Shown here: positions 1 through 64,000 of the stretch, in pieces
Numbering within the stretch: the stretch's first letter is position 1
How the letters are laid out: each line of letters starts with the position of its first letter
NCBI GenBank assembly: GCA_026874595.1
Contig: CM049309.1
Coordinates: 13,818,576-13,882,575 of the forward strand
Length of the DNA: 64,000 nucleotides
From: Sipunculus nudus
Lineage: Eukaryota; Annelida; Sipuncula; Golfingiida; Sipunculidae
Direction of reading: 5' to 3'
Translations under genes and position numbers: made by a program
Notes under the pieces: model-generated
Database searches by the model: none
Told to the model about the DNA's origin: nothing
Seen by the model: only the letters and a program-made list of their open reading frames with translations

Positions 1-324
1 TATATTCACAATTGTGCAGTCACATTTGCATAACTGAACATGGAAATATTGGAATAAGTGAATGGGGGAACTTATGCACCAATGAACCTGGGAATATGGG
101 CCAATAAGTGAATGAAAACATGACCTGCTGAGTACTCCACATTAAGGAATGTATATTTCTAGTTATTTATGCAGCTTAGGTATAGCATTTCATTGTTATA
201 AAATGATTCTGGTTGTTTATCAAAATGTAAGAGAATTGGTAACGCAACCTTTTTTGGACTGTGCATCACATTACAATATTATATGCTCAGTTACTCACTG
301 GCCCTCATGGATGTCTGCAGTGTA

Positions 325-521
325 TATATAGGTGGCACCACCTGCCATAATTTAAAGAAAGCTATCCAAGTTGTATACACTTGCGAAATTTTAGGCAGAT
401 AAGTCATGAATAAGTATGATTTTATCATCAGACAAACAGATGGATGCTGTGCTAAAATGTTTGCAGGTTGGTCACCCAGTCAAAACATAGTATCCGCAAA
501 ACTTTGTTTTGGCAGATAAAT
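325..521 (+). repeat. Fragment of the GGTGGCGCCACC repeat family (intron 21)
   Basis: The stretch starts with a mutated palindrome (aggtggcaccacct) and continues with the family's signature words: aaagctatccaag, ttttaggcagataagtca, agacaaacagatggatgctg and aacatagtatccgcaaaact. The same words in the same order occur in the fold-back at 8230-12535 and in the copy near 44830-45990. The rest of positions 1-1037 is AT-rich intron in which I see nothing else. Confidence 0.7.
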
Positions 522-1037
522 TTATTGGTATAGTCAATATGAATAGATTTATCATATTTTAGATGTTTAGTGAACATGGCTGAAACAGGTACCAGCTGTT
601 CAACTTAAAGTACTGGGTATGCATTACTCAACTAACACTTTAGTACTTATTTCCATGGCAACACTAAAGATATCAAATTAATGAACATCTATTGGCCAGT
701 TTGCAAAATATGTGTAAATATTACTTGGTGGCAGCTTAACTTTCTCCCAAGCCAAGCAAGGAATATATGTTAATAAAAGTGGAACTTCTCTTTGTTAAAG
801 CAGGTATGTATGATTGTTTTTTTGTATAGCAAAAAAAAACAAAGAGTCATGATAGACCTAGGGTTAAATTGACTAGTACAGGCTGGAAGCCCTGCAGTAA
901 TAAATAAATAAAGAATGCCTGCAAGTCTGCAGTATTATTTAGATATGCATATATACACACAAGTACTCATGTTCAAATATTCATTCCTAATAGTGATACA
1001 CATTTTAGTTTCAGTAAAAATTCAGTCCTGCCCTTAC

Positions 1038-55835
<54,798 letters not shown>

Positions 55836-55947
55836 ATTGCAAACACGCACAGCTGTCCGGGTCGCAGGAAGTAGAAAACTTTCCTCAAACTTTGTGTGAC
55901 TACGTGATACGTGATGTGGTGGGAAATCAACAGATGCCTACATATCT

Positions 55948-55953
55948 CACGTG
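55948..55953. promoter_or_regulatory. E-box CACGTG upstream of DPYD
   Basis: A perfect CACGTG palindrome lies 113 bp upstream of the DPYD ATG. This is a short motif; the assignment rests only on position. Confidence 0.25.
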
Positions 55954-56710
55954 GTATTGTTTACAACTGTCATCTCATTATAATACAGACTGGTTCTCTG
56001 CTCCTAAACTTTTCACATCCAATAATTTACCAGCCATATATTCTATTTATTTTAATTATTGTGCTTTAAAAAAAAAACACATTATATGCACATTAGCCAT
56101 TTGTATTCGTGTCCAATAGACCCCTTTTTTAGTCTAGATTTAGTATACAGCGTCAGTTTATAATTTAAATATTGTATGCAGTTGTCCGGTGATAAAAATA
56201 AAATCCGGATATAAGAAACCCGATTCCGGATGCCCCGTCTAAGGCCGGCATCAGCCCCCAGCCCTAGCTCCCGTGTAATTCTTCAAAGCCGCAAACAGAA
56301 TATATATATACTGTGTCAGATCAGCTCTTGTAACTCCTGGATGAACGATTTAACCCCGATAGTGATGAAAATTTGCACCTTAAGAGTAATTATAAGTTCC
56401 ACAATCCTCTTTTCATTAAAATTGTTTTTCATTTTTTTTGTGAAGAATATTCAGTATTTTATTTTTGTAATCGGTATAGGGCTGATTTCGGACCTTTAGT
56501 TGTTTTACATTGATTGGTATGTTCTTCGTAAGCTGCAACACAAAATAGGGGAAAATATATCTCGAATACCATGCAGTCATGGTATTCAGCCAACAATCTA
56601 ACATCCCGTGCCCTTGTTTTAATAATAAACACATCTCAGACCATTACTCTTAGTTAGCAAGGTAGGAAAAATATTCATTTAATCTTTACGTTTATGGTAA
56701 TTTTACACAT

Positions 56711-57030
56711 GGAAACTTAAGAAAATATCAACAAGGTTTAATTATAGATAAGCATGTAGATATTAATTCCGATGTATCTGAGATCTGTGCAAAATCTGTA
56801 ATAGAAACTTTAGTTGGTAAAATCTCCATGTAGGCTATTTTTAATGCTATAGAGTATAGACTCAAAGATTTTTCGTCCTAAGATTATATTGAATTTATTT
56901 TCTCTCATCATGCATGGCATTTCTGTGATGAAAGCCTAGAGACAAATGAAGTGCATTCTAGAGAGAGAGTGACTAAAGACTGTCAAAGTAATTATGCCAC
57001 TTACAAATCAGTCCGAGGACAAAACCTTTA
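56711..57030 (+). pseudogene. Possible decayed coding remnant, unidentified
   Basis: One plus-strand frame reads GNLRKYQQGLIIDKHVDINS ... HHAWHFCDESLETNEVHSRE and further, with only two internal stops in 107 codons, although the DNA is AT-rich. I recognise no family and it may be chance. Confidence 0.2.
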
Positions 57031-57608
57031 GTCATTGAACACGTTAAAAAAAGGGAGATGGGATTTTCAAATAATATTCGACTAAACATCAAATTTTTTT
57101 TTTATTGTCGGTAGAAATTTACTAATTTTGGGCCTCAGTCGCTCAGACATTGTCCAAGAAAATAGAAAAATAAAAAATTGATTAAATAAACATGTTGTCC
57201 CTGATCATATCATAATTTTTTTGAAAGCATATAATAGAAAAGTAAAAGAAATCACCCATTCGCACTGTTTTTTTTTAAAGCGCCGGAGAAAACCAGTCTG
57301 TTTTTGCCTTAAAAGGTGCTTTTTATAAATTAAGAGAAAATTTGTACAAAGCCTTATAGGCATATTTACTGTAATTTCAATATCGGTTGAGGTTCGATTA
57401 CAATCAATTTCTATTAAGCCCTAAGTGGGTCTAATGATAAGTAAAACTAACCTTAACCTTAGGGCTAGTTTTCTCTTGTTGTATAACCTGAATACAGTTA
57501 AATATGCTGAGTGAAATGATGTTTTAAACTGATGGAGATTTCCGTCATCAGAATGTCGACATCTAGATTTTAATTTCGTGCTCTATGGGAATCAAGTAAG
57601 GTACAAGT

Positions 57609-58146
57609 TAGACTGGTACCCTGCTCTATTAAGGCCCTCAAGCCAAGCATAGAGACAGGCGTACAACGCCATCTTAAGTACTCCCAGTTGCAACTCCTGA
57701 CCTACGTGTAGACTGGTTCCAACTCCAGCCTACACGCTCATACCGATTGTCATGGACGTTCACGCGATCCTTGCTGGTTATCCGTGAAGATTTCTTATAA
57801 AATTACTTTCTTTATTTATTTAAAGTTTCCAAATATTGAAGAATTAGTTGTTGCACAAAAATTGACTGACGGATGTATAGATGAACGATATACTGAATAT
57901 CTGATATTCCACTGTACATGGCATTGGTTTATAATCAATATCTATTAATCTAATCATAAATGTCACACGAAATGTACAGCCAACTTTGGACAACTTCTCT
58001 GAGCAAACGAAATGCTAATTTTTATCATACGTAAATCATACTTGAGATGGAACCAGTCTGCCGGGAGTCCTGAAGATGGCGTTGTACGCCCGTCTCTATG
58101 ATTGGCATAGAGCAGCGGTGCCATAATAGAGCGGGGTACCAGTCTA
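57609..58146. mobile_element. 538-bp inverted-repeat element with 9-bp target duplication (MULE-like)
   Basis: Both ends start TAGACTGGTACCC (right end reverse complemented). The inverted similarity continues for more than 100 bp through agagacRggcgtacaacgcc. GGTACAAGT flanks both sides exactly (57600-57608 and 58147-58155). A 9-bp duplication with long inverted repeats is the Mutator-like pattern. Non-coding. A related end (gagcagggtaccaatcta) is at about 59096-59113. Confidence 0.8.
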
Positions 58147-58680
58147 GGTACAAGTCTGTGAGGGGTCAGTGCACCCTTCCGCCAGAGGTCGTTTCTACTC
58201 AAAACGAATCTCTTCTGTTTGGGCACTGTGGGAAGGACCGAACTACTTGACAAGTGTAGCCTGGTACCAAATTCTCTTAACATGGAATTAACGGACGGAC
58301 GGACTAACCATAACTACAGCACATATATACCGGGTTACTTATCAGCTAATAGTCATGCAGACGTCAGCTGAGCTAAAATTGTGGGTTCCCTTAACTTGCC
58401 GAAGCCAGAAGTTCAGCCCCGTATATATAATGCACCTATATACTACATCCCAGTACCGGTGTCAACATGTTTTCTGGGATAATTTTTCATACGTGTAAAG
58501 CAGTGTAAACCTTTCTTGTCCAAAGGTTGCCGGAGCTTTTCCGCCGACTGCCTGCGTAAAAAGTAATGCCTTACCTTGTTTTGATTTTGTATGAGAATCT
58601 AAAATATGACAAAACAGATCACAGCGTTTACGAATTTTTCCTTGTCTGAGAACTGATAATAAAAAAGCCAGTCAAACTTA

Positions 58681-58740
58681 TGACGTCAGTCAACTGAAGG
58701 TGACGCGCGACCGAACATTGTGACGTCTTTGTGACGTCAC
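58681..58740. promoter_or_regulatory. Two CRE palindromes TGACGTCA (intergenic)
   Basis: TGACGTCA at 58681-58688 and 58732-58739, plus a one-base variant at 58721-58728. They lie about 730-780 bp before the ATG of the LEXM-like gene. The surrounding sequence is also found, mutated, in DPYD intron 19, so these may belong to a dispersed repeat. A third perfect copy is at 59972-59979. Confidence 0.35.
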
Positions 58741-59273
58741 TGTTCTCTAACGAACACAAAAAGCAGCCATAGACACAGAAGTGTACCATGGAGGAATGTA
58801 CTGTCCAGCAGTGCCGATAAGACGCCAACCACGGTATTTCAGCATAAATAAAGCAAAAGAGTCGCAAAGTAAATTCGTTTAACATGACATAGAACTACTT
58901 TACACAAAATTCAACGCATTTTAACGGACTACATTGGCCCCTTTTCACCACTTGTGTATTTCCGCTGTCAGTGTACATGTTGATGCCGCGCGGTGCATTA
59001 TTGGAGTCAGATTTTGACTCCAACAATCCCTAGACAGCAGTGTCGTACTCTTGAGAGTCCGAGTCTGCGCGGTGTGGGGTCAGTGTGAACAATATTGAGC
59101 AGGGTACCAATCTAATTATAAAATAAACACGATGGCTTTTAAATTGATTTATGAAAAAAAAGTATGAACAAAACGTATTCAATTGAGAACAAAAACAAAA
59201 TAATCAGTTTTTTTCATTATTTTATGGAAGCTTATGTTGAAAAAATTTCCATGGGATCGAGAGTATGCGTGCC

Positions 59274-59287
59274 GTTGCCATGGCACT
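59274..59287. promoter_or_regulatory. RFX X-box motif upstream of the LEXM-like gene
   Basis: GTTGCCATGGCACT matches the palindromic X-box consensus GTTGCCATGGCAAC at 12 of 14 positions, with the core GTTGCCATGGCA intact. It lies 191-178 bp before the start codon. RFX factors drive ciliary genes through X-boxes close to their promoters, and the gene encodes a sperm-tail/ciliary type protein. Confidence 0.55.
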
Positions 59288-59464
59288 TGCCGTGGGGGAG
59301 CCGGGGACAAGATTGTTTTCTACTTGCCAATGAGGAGATTCTTTGATAGTACGAGCATTCTGACCCATTCATAAGGGGATAGTATGGTTTGATCGAGCAC
59401 CTGAACGTATCTTGGTGTCAAGGGCCCTCAAGCGCAGTCTGCACTCATCGAATCTGCTACCACT

Positions 59465-59514
59465 ATGGCCGACAAAAAATATAAAGGTGCTCCTTTTGGA
59501 GTGCAGACAGCCAG
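59465..59514 (+). CDS. LEXM-like exon 1 (residues 1-17)
   Basis: MADKKYKGAPFGVQTAR. The ATG at 59465 is preceded by cact and is the only in-frame start near the conserved KGAPFG word. Donor AG|GTGAGA; ends two bases into arginine 17. Confidence 0.8.
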
Positions 59515-62500
59515 GTGAGAAGTGTTCAGTTTCTCTTTCATAATAGATCTAGATCTCATAAAGTTATAAGTAAATTGTATATTTGCACTTACAGGAAAAT
59601 GAGGCAGTGTTTGAGAATAAAGGCTTACACATGTGTTAAATATATTTACAAAAACTGTAGTAAAAGTAATGGTACTTCTTTACTTAATTCAGTATCCAGA
59701 CTCCCAGTCTTCATTTTTGTATATTATAGTCCGTTCCAGTGCCCCTGTCCACCTGTTTTTTCGCAATTATTTTTTTGCGAATCAAAGAACACCAACACTT
59801 TTTGACCTGAGGGCAGAAAGGGGTAAAAGCGTAATTAACTATTATGGAAATAATAGCCTGCCTTATATCATTTTCCAATAAACAATTTTTAACCATTTTA
59901 TGAGTAACTAGTCTATTCTGTGGCGACATCTTGCCACTAATCTGTGAAATGGGCATTTCAGGAAATAGTGATGACGTCATAATAGACGTGACGTACTAAC
60001 GAGGCACCAACATTCACAGGACCAATAGTCAAGAGCTGCCTACCCCTGTTTACAGCGAGACTTGTATTCTCCACGTGCACGCGCTTCACTGTTACGTCAC
60101 ATTACTTTATATCCATATCCAAGGAGGATAGACAATGGCCTCTTATCAGGGACGCCATGAACCACAGATATATATGAAACATGTCAACCAGGCCGTAAAG
60201 TAAATAATATTCATATTGTGAGTAGGAAAGGTACCAAAAATTACGCTTTTGCCTCTTTATGCAATCAATGGTGCAAATTTTGTTTGGCAAGTTTGTCTTA
60301 TGTAGGGATAATTGCGAAAAATCAGGTGGACAGGGGGTGTGGAACGGACTATAATTATTATAATCCGTTTCACCACCTGCTGTCCACCTGTTTTTTGTAG
60401 ATGATTTACTTAAAAGTTTATACTTTTCAATAATTTCCAAGAAAACAACATATGGAAGTGACAACCTAATACCGCAATTAAGGATCTTACAATAAATGCC
60501 CCGTTTATGTTTCACAACATTTTAGTCTCTTCACCATGATCTGGTAGATATGATGTGTCCCTCCATAGGTAGCCATCTTTGTTTTAGCTGGTTATATTTT
60601 TTAGAATGTTTACATGAGATCATTCAATCAGAAGCTGTCAGTTGAGGCTGTTTTTGCATGTTACCAATGACCTTGACTGCCATAAGTGGGTCTGATATGT
60701 TGTAAAATGTAGACTGATTTCTCATATTTTCAGAAAATTCTGTTACTCAAATATGGCAGAAGGTAGGAATTTAGTTACCTAAGTGAAAATTAGGTTCCGT
60801 AAAACGGGGTTACTTTGGCCCAAAATGGTCATGTTTTAGTATTGTTTCAAAAAACCACAATTAAAAGCTTACAGGTAGACCTCCTTATAAGGCATCATTA
60901 TCTGGACTTGAACATGTTTTTTATGTTGTCCAAAGTGGTTTATTCATGGTCCCAACCTATTTTGACTTTTTAAAAAAAATGTGTGGGCCAAAGTTACCCC
61001 AGGTCCTGGGGTTACTTTGACCCAGGGAGATATTTTAAAAATTAAAACTCAAATTTTAAATCCCAAGAGTATATATAAATATAAACATTCTTATCAAGTA
61101 ACCAAGAATGTGCTTCAATAAATTATGAAAAATTGAAGAAGGTAAAACACAATTTGAGCACATAAGACACACAGCTCTTTAGTACCAAATACCAAGATTT
61201 GGTCATATTTCTAACTAAATTTTCACTTTCAGTGTCCAAGCAATAATAGAAATTGTTCAGACAGTAAATATTACTAAAATATATAAAAAGCAACAAGATA
61301 AAACTATTAGAAGTGAGGTTAATGTGATAAGCTGATGCATTCTTTATAGAATTCCTAATATCTACATGTATAAATAACAGATTGTTTTATAAATTTCAGC
61401 TACTAGGATACCATACTGCTTATAAGTTAAGATCTTAACTACTGGTGTAATTACTGGCTTCATATTCAAGGGTAGAGGACAGGACTCAAAAGAAGGGGAT
61501 ATCATATCTCAGTCAAAGAATCCCAGGAGTTTCCATGGTCACCCCCACCAGAGTTAGCATTCTGTAGGCCTAATGGTATGGCTGTGCCCTGCAGCCATGT
61601 TTGACGCACAAAGTATGCCTTTCAGAGTTTCTCGTGTTATGACCCAGCTATGAGGATGATGCACACCCAGAATCCAGAGGATGACACCTACTTCCAGGTG
61701 GAGCTTGATTACTGAGCTCCACCTGGATCCAGGATAAAAAGATTCTGGCTGACACAATCATAATCCCGTGCTAATTCCTTGTCACATAGTCCAGAGCTGA
61801 AATGTAGAGAATCCTGCATGCCTAATTTAAAAGTTAAGTTGTCATATAAAAACAATGAAAGTTGTTGCCTTCAAAATAAGTTAAAAAATTCTGGTGTATT
61901 TGATACCTTTAAAAGCAAATGCAACTCTACAATAATCCCTTTTAAAAATAAGAAACATTTGATCATCTAGATAAGACATTGGCCGAACACTAAAGTCTGA
62001 TTAAACTAAATCTGTTTAGCATGGGGAGTTCTAAAAGTCTTTATGCTTTTTAAAACTATTTGTATGTTATAGTTCTGCCTGTATGAATGTTCCAGAAACA
62101 AACCTAACATTTTTTATAAATTAAAATTGAATATACCTAAAATAGAAGTTATATAAAGTGGGCCAAAGTTACCCTGGTGAAAAAAAACAGTTTTAAAAGC
62201 ATTTAATTACACTCAAAATAAATTTGTTTTTACATAGATATATCACTCAGACCATGGACAGTATTAAAGAAACAGCACAAAGGTGATTGCTTTCCATGTT
62301 TTCGGTGTAGCATTAAAAGTTTGCATAGATGTGAAAAAACACAGATCTGCTATACCTGCAGAAACTTACAAACTGTGATCTACATACTTATTAATGTTCA
62401 ACCATGTAGAGTATGTATGAAAGAAAAGACTCCACTCTTCTAAAGGAAATGCATATAATCAGCTAAACATTATCTAATACCATAAAAAGTGGTGTTAAAA

Positions 62501-63659
62501 CACTTTTTTTGAGGTGGGCCAAAGTAACCCTCCAAGGGCCAAAGTAACCCCGTTTTACGGTTCTGTAATCTCCTCTACACTATAATTGTTTCCCTTGAAA
62601 TGTACCTAATAAAAATTTTCAAAGAAAAAAACAGGTGGACATGAGGGGGATGAAATGGACTATAATTTAATTGCTTCCACCAGGAGTTAATGCAATCATT
62701 CCTGTTCTGTGTTCATGTATACATGTGTTTGTTCACAGTGCTCATAACTCATGGAATCAATGGAATATCATGAAATTTTCAGGGCATTTCAGGAATGGGC
62801 CATTGAAGAATGGATAAGATTTTGGTGTGCATCTGGCACAGATCAGGATTTGGATTAAGGAATGTTATCAAGGAAAATTTATGTATTTATGTCACCAGAT
62901 GGAGCTAAATGCTTCAGTATTGTAAATGAAGTGCAAGCTCAATAAAGTTCATAAAAATAAAGTCACTTCTGCTTGAATGAACCTTGGAATATAGGCTGAA
63001 TAAGTAAATGCGGATAAAAATCAGGTCAGAGAGTAGAACTTCCATATCGGTGATTCAGGATCTAAAGATTTTAATTTTTTTATTGACACTTAATTGTTAC
63101 AGGTTTGATGTGTCTGGTGTCCATCCCAAGAGCAAAACCCCAGGCACATTCACCCAGACACCGTACTGCAAGAAAGCAACAACCCCTCTGGTAAGTATGC
63201 TGCCTTGTATTGTTATAGCACTATTTACAGTACTTCCAGTTAACATGAAAATTATTCATGAGCATTACCTTTATACTTTCTACTTGTACTTGAAAGTAAG
63301 GATGCTCCAGAGAATCTTTGACACATGTATAATGTATTTTGAATTTGGTTTTAAAAGAAAAACTGTTTACACGCATTAGATTTTGAAATATTGTCATACT
63401 TGAGAGATGTGCTTTTCTGGCTTAAAGGCTTTTAAGATATAATATTTGTTTTCTGCATAAATTCTCAGTTTTATTTCCCCTTTCACAGAACACCAACCTT
63501 GGTCCAGGCCGCTATGACGTGGATTACGGAGGATTCAGTGCCAAGTCAGTGGATGAGCGCTCATCAGGCCCAGGATGGGCTCGTGCTTATGAAGTCTCTC
63601 GCATGGCAGCCATGCCACATCTTCTCCATAAAGAGCAGTGGGAACTGAAGCGTATCCTA
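59465..63659 (+). CDS. Sperm-tail PG-rich-repeat protein, LEXM/CIMAP2-like, 5' three exons
   Basis: Three exons (59465-59514, 63103-63190, 63489-63659) splice in frame into 103 codons; the gene continues past the right edge. The N-terminus MADKKYKGAPFGVQTARFDV then SGVHPKSKTPGTFTQTPYC is followed by one sperm-tail PG-rich repeat (NLGPGRYDVDYGGFS). Such proteins decorate ciliary and flagellar microtubules. The KGAPFG-x-Q-x-x-RFDVS start and the GTFTQ-x-PYC motif suggest the lymphocyte expansion molecule group (LEXM, also called CIMAP2 or C1orf177); I recall this similarity and did not search. An alternative is another PG-repeat family member. Transcription is divergent from DPYD, and an X-box precedes the start. 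Confidence 0.8.
59724..60354. mobile_element. 631-bp inverted-repeat element in LEXM-like intron 1
   Basis: TTATAGTCCGTTCCAG...CCCCTGTCCACCTG...TTTTTCGCAATTAT at the left end is inverted at the right end (60306-60354). The terminal repeat is about 45 bp with few mismatches. The interior is non-coding. Target duplication not resolved because the ends are AT palindromic. Confidence 0.75.
60797..62560. mobile_element. 1.76-kb element with perfect 25-bp terminal inverted repeats
   Basis: CCGTAAAACGGGGTTACTTT plus ggccc at 60797-60821 is perfectly inverted at 62536-62560. The core GGGCCAAAGTWACCC recurs inside at about 61003, 61013 (inverted), 62160 and 62516. Non-coding, so probably non-autonomous. 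TT flanks both ends, but I cannot claim a target duplication or superfamily. Confidence 0.8.
61447..61690 (+). mobile_element. tRNA-derived SINE, family 1, degenerate
   Basis: Collinear with 52599-52865: attcaagggtagaggacagg, actcaaaag, taatggtatggctgtgccct, ttatgacccag. The A- and B-box words are mutated. Located inside the 60797-62560 element. Confidence 0.65.
62666..63102. other. 3' part of LEXM-like intron 1
   Basis: Contains a pyrimidine-rich stretch and acceptor TTACAG before exon 2. No repeat recognised. Confidence 0.4.
63103..63190 (+). CDS. LEXM-like exon 2 (residues 17-46)
   Basis: Reads FDVSGVHPKSKTPGTFTQTP then YCKKATTPL. Acceptor TTACAG and donor CTG|GTAAGT; starts with the last base of arginine 17 and ends in phase 0. 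Confidence 0.85.
63489..63659 (+). CDS. LEXM-like exon 3 (residues 47-103), PG-rich repeat
   Basis: Reads NTNLGPGRYDVDYGGFSAKS, then VDERSSGPGWARAYEVSRMA, then AMPHLLHKEQWELKRIL. LGPGRYDV is a sperm-tail PG-rich repeat core. Acceptor TTCACAG and donor CTA|GTAAGC; 57 codons, phase 0. The next exon is outside the window. Confidence 0.85.
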
Positions 63660-64000
63660 GTAAGCCTTCATTGATATGAATATTATATTATGATCTCCAG
63701 TGTTGTTGCCCCATCATATATTCCCAAGCTTAAAGTTCTGTTGTCACTTTGTGACTATCAAGTTTATTGATGCAATCATTTCATGACTGATTTCTTATGT
63801 GCATTTTTTACTGTTTAAAAAAGATAGTCTTTATATATCTTGAACAGTTATCACATTGTCATATTATTCATATGCATATTTTCTTGCATGTTTTAGTCCT
63901 TGGATTAAAAATCAAACACACCAATTATCTGACAGATAACATTAAGGAAGATCAAAGCATTTTAGTGGACAATATTTAATATTTTTCTTTAGCATTTGTC
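63660..64000. other. Partial intron 3 of the LEXM-like gene, no feature seen
   Basis: AT-rich sequence up to the right edge with no coding signal that continues the PG-repeat protein. Confidence 0.45.

Larger units (their letters stand above)
60358..62665. mobile_element. Second inverted-repeat element of the TATAGTCC...TGTCCACCTG type, with nested insertion
   Basis: The left end ttataatccgtttcaccacc ... tgtccacctgttttttg and the right end aaaaaacaggtggacatgag ... aaatggactataa are inverted and of the same family as 59724-60354, three bases away. The element contains the 60797-62560 element. A SINE copy lies inside the nested element. Confidence 0.65.

Noticed and set aside
58628-58885. FCVYGC word in a minus-strand frame as a THAP zinc finger
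   Set aside because: The rest of the domain is missing and the same DNA recurs as a non-coding repeat in intron 19.
58254-59113. A second Mutator-like element between tagcctggtaccaa and gagcagggtaccaatcta
   Set aside because: The left end matches poorly and no flanking duplication is visible; only the right end is noted as a relic.

Overview
This is an AT-rich, repeat-laden animal nuclear sequence. It holds long introns with GT-AG splice junctions, tRNA-derived SINEs, LTR and non-LTR retroelements, and many terminal-inverted-repeat elements. I infer a marine invertebrate, probably a lophotrochozoan and perhaps a bivalve mollusc. The coding exons are strongly animal-like but do not fix the phylum. 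There are no bacterial-type operons, no CRISPR array and no recognisable tRNA or rRNA gene.

Two protein-coding genes are supported, arranged head to head. (1) The minus strand from 55835 down to 1038 carries 21 consecutive coding exons of dihydropyrimidine dehydrogenase (DPYD), the first enzyme of uracil and thymine breakdown. The junctions join in frame with compatible phases into 951 codons. The N-terminal Fe-S cysteines, the FAD and NADPH glycine motifs, the FMN-domain residues and the catalytic cysteine (residue 671) are all present. The last roughly 75 residues, the C-terminal 2x[4Fe-4S] domain, lie beyond the left edge. (2) The plus strand from 59465 starts a sperm-tail PG-rich-repeat (LEXM/CIMAP2-like) gene. 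Its first three coding exons (103 codons) are visible and the rest runs off the right edge. The 3.6 kb between the two starts holds a near-consensus RFX X-box 191 bp before the second gene's ATG, two CRE palindromes and a 538-bp inverted-repeat element with a 9-bp target duplication.

Most of the window is introns filled with repeats. From left to right: a 37-bp minisatellite fills intron 20; intron 18 has two small inverted-repeat elements; intron 17 has a 4.3-kb fold-back element studded with GGTGGCGCCACC palindromes; intron 8 has a 30-bp minisatellite; intron 5 has a 23-bp minisatellite of about 2 kb and a decayed Ty3/Gypsy element (27121-35237) with another 3.25-kb element nested in one LTR; intron 4 has a second copy of that 3.2-kb element; intron 3 has a fold-back with a hAT-like insertion; intron 2 has two related multi-kb elements, a LINE 3' fragment, a SINE and a nuclear-receptor-motif tandem array. 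Intron 1 of the LEXM-like gene is largely three inverted-repeat elements, one nested in another.

I found no new multi-gene system. The most unusual observation is that the 37-bp minisatellite of DPYD intron 20 is an amplification of the exon-20/intron-20 splice-donor junction itself. A smaller, decayed three-copy version of the same thing occurs at exon 9.
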